Shown here piece after piece: positions 45,201 to 56,729 of a DNA stretch of 64,000 bases. Position 1 is the stretch's first letter. Every line of letters starts with the position of its first letter. Location: positions 1 to 64,000 of the forward strand of contig JAJSRW010001109.1 of NCBI GenBank assembly GCA_022414725.1, written 5' to 3'. This DNA comes from Microglena sp. YARC. Its lineage: Eukaryota > Chlorophyta > Chlorophyceae > Chlamydomonadales > Chlamydomonadaceae. Both the position numbers and the translations under genes were made by a program. Under the pieces are notes generated by a model, which was not told where the DNA came from, did no database searches, and saw nothing but the letters and a program-made list of their open reading frames with translations.

Positions 45201-45535
45201 ATTGATTCTATTATGCATTATTTATGTATGATTCATTTATTATGCATTATTTATGTATGATTATTTATTATGCATTATTATGATATGATTGATTTATTAT
45301 GCATTATTTATGTATGATTCATTTATTATATTATTATGCATTATTTATTATGTATGATATTCATTTATTATGCATGCATTTATTATGTTATGATTCTTAT
45401 TTATGTACATATATTATGATGTATTTATGTATGATGCATTATTTGATTATTATGCATTATTTATGTATGATTATTTATATGCATAATCATTTATTGTATT
45501 ATTTATGTCATGAATTTCAATTTTTATGATCTTAT
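36236..45535. repeat. 29-bp AT-rich satellite, ~9.3 kb
   Basis: Around 320 tandem copies of a 29-bp unit (ATTGATTTATTATGCATTAT then TTATGTATG). The unit contains the palindrome ATGCAT and the alternating TTATGTATGATT. A G-to-C variant (ATTCATTT) appears in clusters from about 37890 and is common after 41 kb. Copies are very uniform at 36.8-38.4 kb and grow noisier towards 45.5 kb, where deletions and extra bases are frequent. No coding. Confidence 0.95.
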
Positions 45536-45837
45536 GCATTGTATGGCATTAAAACCCTTTGCATTCATCGGTAATTATTTAATATATATTGCATTACCAT
45601 CCAATTTATTATGGGCTGGGCATAGCATCCCATCTCCATTATTTGCATTACCCAGGCAGCATGCATAATGCATCTACATATCACTCGCATCAATTCTACA
45701 TGCCGCCGCGTAATGCCTACACAATATATCATACATGCATATTCACTGCAGCAGCAATGCAGTCCTCGTCTATTCCTGATGCGCAACGTTATTTTGTTTT
45801 ACAATATATCAATACCCGAATACCCGTTTCAGTGATT
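45536..45837. other. Unique segment between satellite and SINE
   Basis: Ordinary DNA with CATTACCATCCAATTTATTA-like AT-rich start. One open frame on each strand; neither has recognisable features. Confidence 0.35.
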
Positions 45838-46031
45838 ACGATTGGTCTAGTGGTACACCAAATCGGTTGAACGAAGAAGGGTCGGGGGTTCGGTTCCCCC
45901 TACGGTCGCCCTTAGCGTTTCAGGTCGCTGTCAACCGCGATGGTAGCTTGTCCAGTTGAGGTGGTAGACCGTTCTCTGCCCGCGTACGACGGGTTCCCTT
46001 AATACCACGCCCCACTAGGCGTTATCATTAC
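45838..46031 (+). mobile_element. tRNA-headed SINE (plus strand)
   Basis: Head ATTGGTCTAGTGGTACACCA with B box GGTTCGGTTCC inside a GGGGG/CCCCC T-arm; body ACCGCGATGGTAGCTTGTCC and CCCGCGTACGACGGGTTCCC; tail GGCGTTATCATTA. Closest to the copy at 27141. No clear target duplication (GATTACG left, CGATTACC right at best). Confidence 0.8.
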
Positions 46032-46154
46032 TCGATTACCTGCATCATCAAATGTGTCAACCGACCGATAAGCACCCTTAACCCTAATGACCCTAAGTCC
46101 TCAACCCATCAATAAGTATATATGTAGTCTACAAACCATCAATATGTATATAGT
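46032..46154. other. Region just after gene 3 stop codon
   Basis: Contains three near-repeats of CATCAATAAGTATATATGTAG-type sequence. Probably the 3' UTR or flank of gene 3. Confidence 0.4.
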
Positions 46155-46360
46155 CTACAACCCACCAATAAGAATACGATTCATGGGCGTCACGCTGCAA
46201 GGTATAGCCGACCAATCCACATGGAAGCCGAACTGCTCCAACCTATAGGATCGATCAATGTCAGCTGCCAAGCTTCCTCCCAGTGCCCGCTTGATTCCAT
46301 AGGGTGCCTTGCGGGCGGTTCCTGTGTAGCAGCAAGGGCAGACAGCCACCTGCGCACATG
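46155..46360 (-). CDS. Gene 3 last exon: SAM methyltransferase-like C-terminus
   Basis: On the minus strand the exon follows GATGTTGCAG, enters in phase 1 (CA completes the codon), and encodes CAQVAVCPCCYTGTARKAPY, GIKRALGGSLAADIDRSYRL, EQFGFHVDWSAIPCSVTPMN, RILIGGL with TAG at 46155-46157. The PCC motif and the C-terminal TPMNRILIG resemble class I methyltransferases of the LHACG...PCC type, in which PCC follows a strand after the SAM site and a TP-N-x-L-I-G/R strand ends the fold. Joined to LHACG at 59334 the phase fits. The 5' part is copied many times upstream. Specific substrate unknown. Confidence 0.65.
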
Positions 46361-47195
46361 CTGCAACATCAAAAACACATTATTTATATAAATTATAGCT
46401 TGATTGCATAGGGTGCCTTGCGGGCGGTGCCTGTGTAGCAGCAATGGGCAGACAGCCACCTGCGCACATGCTGCAACATCAGAAATAGAACAGGATATAG
46501 ATTTTTAAGTATCAAAAATTCAAGTTTGATTTCATAGGTGCGTTGCGGGTGATGCCTGTGTGGCAGCAAGGGCAGACAGCCACCTGCGCACAAGCTACAA
46601 CATCATAAAGACAGGATTAAGATAAATAATAGCTTGATTTCAAAGGGTGCCCTGCGGGCGGTGCCTGTGTAGCAGCAAGGGCAGACAGCCACCTGCGCCA
46701 CATGCTGCAAACAATCAGAAATATAACAGGATTTAGATTTTTGAGTATCAAAAATTCAAGTTTGATTTCATAGGTGCGTTGCGGGTGATGCCTGTGTGGC
46801 AGCAAGGGCAGACAGCCACCTGCGCACAAGCTGCAACATCAAAAATACATGATGTATATAAATTATAGCTTGATTGCATAGGGTGCCTTGTGAGCGGTGC
46901 CTGTGTAGCACCACAGGGCAGACAGCCACCTGCGCACATGCTGCAGCAGAAATAAGGCAGGGTTTATATTTATGAGTATAATGAATTCTAGATTGGTTTC
47001 TATAGGGTGAATTGCGTGCAGTGTATGTGTAGCAGCAAGGGCAGGCAGCCACCTGCACACATGCTACAATGGCAAAAATACATGATTTATATAAATTATA
47101 GCTTGATTGCATAGGGTGCCTTGCGAGCGTTGCCTGTGTAGCAGCAAGGGCAGACAGCCACCTGCGCACATGCTACGACAGCAAAAATGTAGTAT
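46361..47195 (-). repeat. Acceptor-side array of gene 3, distal part
   Basis: Seven copies in about 110-130 bp units. On the minus strand most have GTTGCAG-CATGTGCGCAG and then GTGGCTGTCTGCCCTTGCTG, CTACACAGGCACCGCCCGCA, ending near ATCAAG, with AT-rich spacer AATTTATATAAATCATGTAT. They repeat the last exon's first ~75 nt with its acceptor. No donor follows. Confidence 0.8.
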
Positions 47196-47312
47196 TTAAA
47201 TGTATTAATATTAAATATTATAATTGCCCGCAGGAGGGAGGTAGGGGAATGCGAAGCTTCCAACACCAGTGCTTGGAACCCTGTCCACAAACTCAATACC
47301 AAATCTGCGAAA

Positions 47313-48545
47313 GTGACAGATCACCCCAAAATTAAAATATCCTCACCTTTCAATGGACAACCTGGACAACAAGATCCTACAGGCAGCTTTCGGGCAGAGA
47401 GCAAAAGCCCCAAGGATCTACCTAGGACTCACGCTGAACCAAGTTCTGCCAAATCTAAAAATCATCTCAACCCTACTCAATCAAAAAATATCTGGAACAA
47501 ACAAGATAGACGAAATCCTCCTACTACGAACTCTGCTATTCACCTTATCATTGCCCTTCTTCTCGTCAATTGTTTGAATATCACCGCTGCTTCAACAGCC
47601 TCTTTCCGCACTCCCTTATCTTTCTTCGCACCTAACTCTCACTCAGCCACCAGCATGTATTCAATGGGAGCTCAACAAAACAGGGTGCAACAAGGTAAGA
47701 TCGATAGGATATCGAACCGCCGCGAGAAACAAGCTGCTAATTCCCGCCTCGCTTTCCCACCTTTTCACCACACCGCCGCATACCTCTTTCCCCCGGCTAC
47801 CACACCGCACTATCTTATAAACTGCAAACATTCCAACACTACACTCGTTGGCCATCTTCGAAACCCCATATTCTCTAAGCCTCTCATGGCGACTAATACC
47901 GCCTCTCACGGCGTGGGTGCAAGTCCCGATATGCCTCTCATGGCATTATCGTCTCTGACGATTAATACAGCCCCTCATGGCGTGGATGCAAGTCCCGATA
48001 TGCCTCTCATGGCATTATCGTCTCTGACGATTAATACAGCCTCTCATGGCGTGGGTGCAAGTCCCGATATGCCTCTCATGGCATTATCGTCTCTGACGAT
48101 TAATACAGCCTCTCATGGCGTGGGTGCAAGTCCCGATATGCCTCTCATGGCATTATCGTCTCTGACGATTAATACACATAACTATACTTTTAATTTCACA
48201 GGCAGCCACTCCTGCCCCAGCAGCTGGACCCAGCCAGCCCAGGAGACAGCCAGCACCCAACAACCAGTGGAAGGAGGTGTCCAAAGAAGACGGTCTGGAA
48301 GAAGCCATAGGATTTCTTGTGCATCCATAGTGATCCCTTGCTCCTTAGTCATAGACTTGTATAGCACCTCCCTGATTGCTCTCCTCCTCCTGGCTACTTG
48401 TTGGATCATAGGGTGTACCAAGCACAGTACATCCACTATTGATAAGTCAACCGTGAATAGCCTCCTTCTTTTTAATTCCCCTGCAAAGCAGAACTCTAGC
48501 TGTGAACCTAATAGAAATTCTTCACTCAGGACTTTAGAACTTTGA
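47313..48545 (+). CDS. LINE 5' open frame with 23-residue repeats
   Basis: A 410-residue frame, intact. The N-terminus is polar (PSSAKSKNHLNPTQSKN), followed by a hydrophobic stretch IHLIIALLLVNCLNITAAS. Residues about 190-290 hold four repeats of ASHGVGASPDMPLMALSSLT-INT (69 bp). A second hydrophobic stretch SLIALLLLATCWIIG lies near the end. It does not look like a classical nucleic-acid-binding ORF1, and could be an unrelated captured gene or the element's first ORF. The opposite strand is also open for part of it. Confidence 0.45.
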   Translation: MTDHPKIKISSPFNGQPGQQDPTGSFRAESKSPKDLPRTHAEPSSAKSKNHLNPTQSKNIWNKQDRRNPPTTNSAIHLIIALLLVNCLNITAASTASFRTPLSFFAPNSHSATSMYSMGAQQNRVQQGKIDRISNRREKQAANSRLAFPPFHHTAAYLFPPATTPHYLINCKHSNTTLVGHLRNPIFSKPLMATNTASHGVGASPDMPLMALSSLTINTAPHGVDASPDMPLMALSSLTINTASHGVGASPDMPLMALSSLTINTASHGVGASPDMPLMALSSLTINTHNYTFNFTGSHSCPSSWTQPAQETASTQQPVEGGVQRRRSGRSHRISCASIVIPCSLVIDLYSTSLIALLLLATCWIIGCTKHSTSTIDKSTVNSLLLFNSPAKQNSSCEPNRNSSLRTLEL

Positions 48546-49241
48546 CCTAATCCCACCTGGGAAAAACCCTAGGGGAGGCAGACCTACTCCCAGACTTCGT
48601 TCCACCTCTGTAAACAGTTCTAGTTATTGGGAACCTCAAATATCCTCTCACTGTCAAATTCATTCTATTAACGCCTACCTCGGATACAAGGCCCTGGACT
48701 ACAAATATGTCCTACAGTTCTCCATAAACCTCAATACACACGTCACTAACTACACTCAACATGAAATAGAGATCTAGAACATGGCTATTTTAACAAACTA
48801 ACCGGTAACTACACAATCCCCTTTAGTCAACTACTACCTGGCTAAAAGGAAATCTCACTTAGGCTTTCTCACTGGCCACAGAAAACTCACAAACATACAT
48901 CCCATCCTCCCACCACTACACCAACAAACTGAAGACACATCTGAGAATTATTCTGCAGGAATTATGCCTGGCAGCACAAAACAGGCAAATCCTTTCTCGA
49001 CTTCCTCCTAGCTGCTCAAGGTTTATCCTCCACTACAACTGTGGATATGGACATGCTAGCACCATTAAGCAAATAAATGGTAAGTGGTGGGACATGAACT
49101 CTGAACACAACGGCCCTAGTCTCCTCCACTCACAAAGACTGGATAAAACTCCAAGGGCACATCTACACTCTTACTAAAACACCAACCTCCTTCCTATCCT
49201 ACCCCTTTCAACCAGAAATTAACCACACACTAGGCCACCCT

Positions 49242-49538
49242 ATGAGGCAGAATGTTGACATGGTCTTCCCTACTAGTAGCACCACACCCACTCACAACCA
49301 TCCTGACTCTCCCTACAGTATGGACCACATAAATTCCCCATGGCCTGCAGAACTCACAGATCACAATTTACCAGATCAGGACAACTCCTCAGATCTCACC
49401 TTCCCAGATCTCACTCTCCTAGACTCCACTTTCTCAGATCACGAATACCTCATAGATCCTCCTTCTTTAAATCAAAAAAGACCTCACAGGAAACTATTTT
49501 ACCTAGTCTCTGAAGATGAGGAACCTCCCAGATCATAA
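49242..49538 (+). CDS. LINE Ser/Pro/Asp-rich segment
   Basis: 98-residue frame with repeated DLT/LDS-type phrases (DLTFPDLTLLDSTFSDHEYL) and an acidic end SEDEEPPRS. Likely the N-terminal linker of the retrotransposon polyprotein before the endonuclease. Confidence 0.4.
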   Translation: MRQNVDMVFPTSSTTPTHNHPDSPYSMDHINSPWPAELTDHNLPDQDNSSDLTFPDLTLLDSTFSDHEYLIDPPSLNQKRPHRKLFYLVSEDEEPPRS

Positions 49539-49603
49539 CAAAAACATCCTCTACAAAGAAAAATCATTTAACTACAAAACGCTCACACTCCTGCACACAT
49601 CAG

Positions 49604-50300
49604 ATGCACAAAACACCTCTCCTATACCTAGCAAAGTCGTCCTTCCTGACTTCACTAAGTTTCGCCAATGCAGAATCTTTGGAGCAGAAACCTCCTACCA
49701 AGAAACCTGCTCCTCCCAGACCCACTACTAAAACCTGCCAAACGGAAAGAATTAAAATAATTCATACTACCTTACATCCTGTCCAACAACAGCAAACTGC
49801 ACTATATCTCACTAACATTATCACCTCCAACTGCAGAGGCATCTTCTCATCCTGGGAAACACTCTATGACCATATTCGAACTAATGAGCCAGACATTGCT
49901 ATTCTCACCGAAACAAAACTCATCTCCAACAACACAGGTATAATTAATATGATCAAACAAGACCTTTCTGACTACCACTTCCATCACAGCAGCAAAAACC
50001 ATTAAGCAAGCTACCAATGTAGACAACATTTGTTTACCCGCTCAGCTGGAGTTATCCACACTCATAAAAAAGACTCTTACCACCCACCAATTAAACATGA
50101 AATCCCCACTGACATAGCTGGTCATCTCACTCATCAAACTATTAACAACATCACTCACATTTTAGGGCGTCTACATGCCCTGCAATGACTCTGCCAAAAG
50201 AGCCGTATCTATGAACACATTCACTACATCATATCCCAGAACCCTCTCACCACTATATTGCAGGGGGAGACTGGAATGCAGCTTACTACCTCACTGATAG
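49604..50300 (+). pseudogene. LINE APE-type endonuclease, broken
   Basis: ITSNCRGIFSSWETLYDHIR then EPDIAILTETKL is the start of an exonuclease/endonuclease/phosphatase domain, with the catalytic E in TETKL. A stop follows at about 50003. Another frame has GDWNAAYYLTDRSN near 50268-50310, matching the GDWNA motif. The middle is frameshifted, so this copy cannot make an intact enzyme as assembled. Confidence 0.75.
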
Positions 50301-51507
50301 AAGCAACACAGTCCAGCACCTGGAGGACCAGCCTCACTATCAGCATCTTAATAAATACCCAATTCAACATTCAACCATCACCACGCCCCCATACTTACTC
50401 AGACAACACTTCCCTACAGCAGCAGGATAGATGACATCATTCTCATCAACCCCCCACCTGCAACCACGTTGACAGAAAACCACACACCAAATGGGAGACA
50501 CACTTGACCACTTGACCCTGGAACAACAAATTACTCCTCTCTCTTTCCCCTCCCAACCTGGACACACCACCTCACAATCCAACACCCCAACTGCAACTTC
50601 CTCTCAAACAACAGGACATGGCCAAAGCTAAAGAGGCCCATTTCAAATCAATTTCTCCATCAATTTCAGCACAGCCACATCAACATAAATAAAGCCTGGA
50701 CTATAGCACAAACTTTACTGGGAGAATATAAAACATCAGCACTGATTCAATCTATTAGACAAGAACTCACAGCACCATGCCAGAAAACCTTAACAGCATG
50801 GCAGATCATCTCATCGATCACTCTTCACCAAGCTCTCTCCATCATGACTGACACCTGCCCCACTAAGCCTAGCACACCAGGCACTTTCTTGCCCAGGCAA
50901 CTGCTAAAACTTACAGACGTCTTAACTACCATATTAAACACATTAAAGCACTTCGAACAGCCTCCAACCATCTTGACCAACAACAATACATGGAGCTTAG
51001 AAGCACACCTCACACGGCAGGCACATACTCACCTACCACTAAAATTAAAATACAACACCTACAAAACTTACTCCTCCCTGACTACTGCCTCTCTCTAACT
51101 GCTGATATTAAACAAAGTATTACAGAACTACGTAACATGCAGGCTGCACTCAAAGAGGAGAGAGCAACCGCCTCCATCAAGAAATTTCCGACGCCGCCTC
51201 AGCACACAGGCACGACAAACTCACAGGTATATTTTCTCTCTCCTGAAAATTACACACATACACCCACTGCTCTACTGGACGCATCCTCAAACACACTTAG
51301 CACCAGCACCCAGGGTCTCTGGAAGTTATGACTAAACACATGAGTAAACTTATGTCACCTCCCACACCACCCATCTCAGAATGACTATACACGACATGCC
51401 CCCCCCCCCGCCCCCCCCCCCCCCCCCCCCATGGGAAACACACACAGATAAATATCACCTTGAAACCCCAGCCAACTCCATACAAAACACTGCCTCCCCT
51501 TACACCT

Positions 51508-53670
51508 ATCTCTCCTCCTCAACCACCTATAATGACTGTATTAGGAAACTCTCCACCAACAAAGCCACAGGCCCAGACGGCATACCTAATGAACTACTTA
51601 TGTGCCTCCCACAGGAAATGCACCTCACCATACACAAACTCATGCAGCTAGTATGGATCCTGGAGAAAACACCAGACTGCTGGAAAACCTCACCACACAG
51701 TCATGCTCTACAAAAAATCAGCTCCTTGCTTGCCTCAAAACTACAGGCCAATAGGCCATAACAATGCTGTAGCCAAACTCTGGACCTCTCTTGTCACTAA
51801 CACTATTACTACCTACTCTGAAACCAACCACATTCTTAGTGCCTGCCAAGAGGGTTTCAGAAAAGACAAAAGTACCTATAGACAACTCTTGACCCTACTC
51901 CACAACATTGAGGATGCTGCCCTCTTCCACCAGGACCTCTATGCTGCCTACTTTGACTTTAGCTCTGCTTTCCAACATGATTGACCACCAAAAACTTCTT
52001 TGCATCATGCACAGCTTGGGTTACACCCACGACACTATAGACACTATTAAAGGAATTTACACAAACTCTACTACACATATCCTCCTCAAAATACATCTGG
52101 CTCCCTATCCCCATCACCAGGGGCATTATCCAGGGAGACACTCTCTCCCCCTTACTCTTCATTATTTTTCTAGAACCCCTACACAGATGGCTCCGTTCTG
52201 GGGGACGAGGATACAGAGCAGCATCCCTACCCCCCAAAACAGCAGATGAAAATCACACTTGCAGCTTGGGGTATGCTGACGACACTGCCGTCCTAACCGG
52301 CAGCTCAGAGGACCTTCGTATCCAACGTGGTAAAGTCCAAACTTTTAGCATCTGGTCGGGCATTCCTCTTAACGCCACTAAATGTGTGGTCAGTGGCATA
52401 CTCCACAAATCACACCCCTCACAACCTACTCACAACAACACTCTTAAACAAAGGTTAGAAAAAATTCCCTTGGTAAAAAAATTCCTATGCTACCTACCAG
52501 CCTCCAGACCAAGCCTACAAATACTTGGGGGTTCACATCTCACTTACCCTAAATTGGAAAACTCAACTCCACTCTACTATTGAAACCATTCACAACAAAG
52601 GCTTGAGCATCCTCACTAAAGCTAAAAACAGGGCAACCCCCACTCAATGCTTACGAATAATTTCACAATGTCTCAGAGCAGCTATTAAATACCCCATGAT
52701 AGTAGCCCCTTTCTCACTAACCGACATTCATGTCATTGACAGAGCAGTATTAAAAACAGTTAAACTCTGCTGCTCCCTTCCTAGATCTTTTCCGACAAGA
52801 GCACTCCACCTCCCCAAAACAGAGGCAGGACTAGGGGTGCCCTCTCTACTCACTGAATATACCCAGATTACTGCAACAGCCCTCACCCAGTCCATGAACG
52901 ACCAAGGTCACCTGGGAATCCTCACCAGGGCTCTTCTTAACAAATCAACCTCCACCATGACCACTCTAGATCCTCTCTCTCTCTCCCGCAAGAAACTTAA
53001 ATATATGTCCCTAGCCCGCCAGCTGGAAATTATTAAAAAATCTGACATAATAATTTCTTGGAATGACACAGAACTTCTTGACAAACTTAGCATACACTCT
53101 CTCCCTCTCCCCCCACAGGCAATTCCTGTCTCACTCATGACTCCATTTCATGACCTGGACATTTACTCATACCATGACCTGGTCACCCCTATGGGAACCC
53201 ATCTTATCAGCACTACAGATCTCTCCCTTATCACCTTACACAAAATTACTAAACACCACAAACGATCTCTGAACCGCCTCACCGCTCACCTCTTTCCCTC
53301 CAAACCGTCGGTCCTCCAATACACTCTGACCCACTTCCTCTCTCTCACCGACAACTTGCGCCTGGTTACGCAATTGCGCAGAACACAACAGACAACGTTA
53401 AATCTCCTGCTCCTAACGAACCCTCCACTCCACTCACCCAGCGCTACCAACCTCACGCCACCGTTACTGATTCAGACTACGAGGCGGATCCCACTGGGGA
53501 CCTGGAAGGAAACCAATGGTGGGCGTGGCCCACGCAGATCGCAGGCAGCCACGCGCACCAAGCATGGGGCTGCCCCAGCAGTGATGCCACCTGGTCAGCA
53601 CGCCACTACTTGTGCAAATCTTGGATTCGACACTCCTCCACTTCAAAATTTTACCGCGCATATAAAATAA
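51508..53670 (+). pseudogene. LINE reverse transcriptase, frameshifted
   Basis: Motifs in order: KATGPDGIPNELL (51559 on), NYRPIGHNNAVAKLW and ACQEGFRKDKST, then YFDFSSAF (51949-51972, first catalytic Asp), QGDTLSPLLFIIFLEPL, YADD (52272-52283, catalytic), and the thumb start YKYLGVHISLTLNW leading into a long open stretch (52525-53670). At least three frame changes separate them. Order and motifs are typical of a LINE reverse transcriptase. Confidence 0.85.
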
Positions 53671-54174
53671 CTCCCACTTCACATCCTGACAGGATCCGCG
53701 AGGCCATGACATTCCCCGACAGCAGCGCACCTGCACCACCGGCGCGCCTGCTCCACCTTACCTACGGATCCCAGTACAAAGCTCTGCACATTACGAGCTG
53801 GCGGGGCAAGCGCTCTTACAACGACGACAAACTTGCCACCACTACCGTTGTCCACGTCCAATGGGCCCCAACAATTATGCACAACGACCATATCAACTCG
53901 TACACACACATGGGATACAGCATCCACCACAGCACACCTCTTACCTCCACTACCTCCACCATATATTTGAAACCCCAATCTCACCATGCGGCTCATCTTG
54001 CTGAACTGGTGGGACAACCAGCATATGCCCAATTAACCTTTTAAAACCACTCCCCCAACAACCACACACCTCAACCCCAGGAAGGACATCCACCTCACTA
54101 ACCTCCAGCAACAAGGCCAATGGGCCACCTCTCCAGGATTTAATGCTGACAACCATAACCTTGTTCACAAACTT

Positions 54175-54903
54175 TTGAAAATTGACACACACGACAGGCA
54201 CCCAGACTGGGACATTCAACCACCCTCAGCCTACATTATACAAACAGGCATCCTCACTACTCTGGATGGCCAATCCACACACACACACACCAACGCCTCA
54301 TATCTTTATAACCCCACTGGTCACTGTCTTGGGCACATTCCCAACGACAGACTCACCTCTCTTAAACAAAACTATGACCATTTTAAAAACCACCACCCTA
54401 ACAAATGGAACCAACTGACTCAAGGAGGAACATACCACACTGACTTAGCTGCCCTCTTCACCAGATACAGAGCTGCCCCTGCCGCCACCAACATTCTTTC
54501 TCCTTTTCTCTACCAAGCAGCAGCAGCCCTGGGCATTACTCACCATCGTACTTCTAACCCCCTTAGCTACGACCAAAGCCTCACCAGCTTCTCTTCTACC
54601 AGCCATGCTGACCAGCTCTTTGGATCCAACCAAGACCCCTTTCTTACCATCTGGACTGGGGGCTCACTGGTGGACGTTCCCAACTCCACCACACAAGCAC
54701 ACCAAGCTCTAAGGTGGGCCCTAGCCAGTGCTGACCATGCTGAAAATACTCTCAGCCCTACCTGCACCCTGATGCTCCTCCCTGATGATCTTGCTGCCCC
54801 TTACAAAACTCTTCTCCGTCACTCCTGGATTCACTATATTGACTCTAGACCACAGTCTGAATTTTATACTACTTTTTTTTTTATACTACCTTTTTTTTTT
54901 TAA
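54175..54903 (+). CDS. LINE linker region between RT and RNase H
   Basis: Open frame of 242 residues without recognised motifs (HLDRHPDWDIQPPSAYII-like start region and LTSLKQNYDHFKNHHPNKWN). It ends in a TTTTTTT tract; a short repeat (CAGACCACAGTCTGAATTTT) follows at 54907, duplicating 54850. Confidence 0.4.
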   Translation: MKIDTHDRHPDWDIQPPSAYIIQTGILTTLDGQSTHTHTNASYLYNPTGHCLGHIPNDRLTSLKQNYDHFKNHHPNKWNQLTQGGTYHTDLAALFTRYRAAPAATNILSPFLYQAAAALGITHHRTSNPLSYDQSLTSFSSTSHADQLFGSNQDPFLTIWTGGSLVDVPNSTTQAHQALRWALASADHAENTLSPTCTLMLLPDDLAAPYKTLLRHSWIHYIDSRPQSEFYTTFFFILPFFF

Positions 54904-55259
54904 TTCAGACCACAGTCTGAATTTTATACTACCTTTTTTTGGCTTGGCAGCAAATCTCACACTCCACCCCCCACTCAAAAACTACATCTCATTCTTATAT
55001 GCAACCCCCACAGCCAAGCTACTTACTTTCCTAAACTCCCAGATTTTATTGACCAATGGACATACTACATGCAAAGCCTTTCCTCATCCTGGGAGCCCTC
55101 TACTATCACACCACCTCCCACTCTTACCTTCTCTGACATTGTCATCACCTACCCTCGGAAACTTGAATCTCTTGCCAAAAATCCTTGGCAAACTCCACTC
55201 CACCAACACCCTCCTCCTCCCCTCTTACCATTACCCACCCTTGTCTTTACCTAGCTACC

Positions 55260-55814
55260 CCCTCCTCAGGCCTCCAGGTCTACACAGATGGCAGTCTAAT
55301 AAAAGGTAAACCAGGGCATCCTAGCAAAATAGGTGCTGCAGTCTATGTCCCGGCTGCAGGGCAAAGTTACACCATCAACCCTGGGGAATAGGGGCCACCA
55401 AAACTAACAACCGGGCAGAACTGGTAGCCATCCACCAAGCCCTTCTCAACATTGATTATGACAAATCTCTTACCCTCCATACAGACAGCCTCTGCTCTCT
55501 TCAACTTATAAAAAAAAATGATTCACGACCCTACCACTACAACCCGTTCTATTCATACTGAATTACTGCAATCAATTCAAAAACACCTCATTCAACGCAT
55601 CCTGCATGGCTCACACACCACTCTTTGTAAAGTCCGTTCCCACACAGGTATCCTTGGAAATGACAGAGCAGACACTCTGGCACGCAAAGCAGCTGAGCAC
55701 CCCACCTTAACCAATTTTACTGACACCACTGGGGAAATCCCCCGCCACAATGTTTATGGCCCACAGTTCAACCTCCTCGCACACCCATGGGAGATATTCC
55801 CCCACGCATCCTAG
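55260..55814 (+). pseudogene. LINE RNase H domain, two frameshifts
   Basis: GLQVYTDGS (catalytic D, 55278-55295), NNRAELVAIHQAL (catalytic E, about 55410), LTLHTDSLCSLQLI (catalytic D, about 55475) and VRSHTGILGNDRADTLARKA (last D, about 55630-55690). All four RNase HI catalytic positions are visible, but in three reading frames. Confidence 0.8.
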
Positions 55815-56087
55815 CACCTAACCTTACACAAGGTATCACCTCTAACCTGCCACTAGCTGCCACCTTGGCCAACACCCTCTTAAAGGGATCTATGCAACCA
55901 CCTGGGCTGATAACACTCCCCACCAACTTCCTCAAGCAAGTAACAAATTTTGGACCTCAACCCTTATCCAACATAAGACTAAATTCCACATCCTTAAAGC
56001 CCGCTGGGGTAGACTGTGGAACCGTAAACTTGCATTCCGCTGGAAACTCCCTTATATTACCAGCACTCACCCCCCACGAACTCCCTA

Positions 56088-56729
56088 TGCCCCATTTGCC
56101 ACACCTGTGAGGACGGAGCGGGCCACATCCTGGCGGGCTGCACACACCGGACTTTCAAGGGGCTCTATATCAAGAGACATGACGCCGCAGTGCGACTCAT
56201 CCACAAGGCCATTTGCACCGGCGCCCTGGGATCCCGCAGAATGATCATGGACGCTGGCAAGGAAGAGGACCTCCCCAGGGGGGTCCTGGGCAAACGTCTC
56301 CCTGACTGGTTACGCCCCTCCACTATTACTGTAGCGGACTGGAAGAGAATGATACCTGATCTTGCCGTCCTACCTGACATAGACTCCCCTACCTGTATGT
56401 CTGATAAAGAACTCTGGGTTCTTGAGCTTGGATACTGCTCTGATACCAACCATGCTACTAAGTTTATCACTAAACACGCCCAGCATGTTGAATTAGTAAA
56501 TGGCCTCAGATCAGCTGGATACCTTGTTCATTATGAAGTTATCACCGTTGGAACAACTGGTACTATTCCTACCTCTTTTTTGACTTCTATGACCACTCTT
56601 GGACTTCAGAGAACCTGTGCCCTCAAACTGGCAGACACAGTCCACTCTCACACCATTACTAGCTTTCAGAGTATTTTACAGTGCAGACGCTTTATGGAAG
56701 CACACCCCGGGTCGATACCCGGGGACTAG
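56088..56729 (+). CDS. LINE C-terminal zinc finger and conserved domain
   Basis: One open frame reads CPICHTCEDGAGHILAGCTH, a C-x2-C...H-x4-C finger, then FKGLYIKRHDAAVRLIHKAI, CMSDKELWVLELGYCSDTNH, KHAQHVELVNGLRSAGYLVH and VGTTGTIPTSFLTSM, ending GSIPGD. The ELGYCSDT...K...K/QH spacing looks like a PD-(D/E)XK-type nuclease core, which I infer but cannot confirm. I have a memory of similar tails in algal retroelements. This is the best preserved frame of the element. Confidence 0.6.
   Translation, partial: CPICHTCEDGAGHILAGCTHRTFKGLYIKRHDAAVRLIHKAICTGALGSRRMIMDAGKEEDLPRGVLGKRLPDWLRPSTITVADWKRMIPDLAVLPDIDSPTCMSDKELWVLELGYCSDTNHATKFITKHAQHVELVNGLRSAGYLVHYEVITVGTTGTIPTSFLTSMTTLGLQRTCALKLADTVHSHTITSFQSILQCRRFMEAHPGSIPGD

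Noticed and set aside
41034..45529. Met/Tyr/His-rich frames in the 29-bp satellite
   Set aside because: Noise in satellite copies; no start context, no consistent frame.
45838..45912. Functional tRNA gene
   Set aside because: A and B boxes and T arm are present, but the acceptor stem does not pair and the sequence continues into the SINE body shared with other copies.
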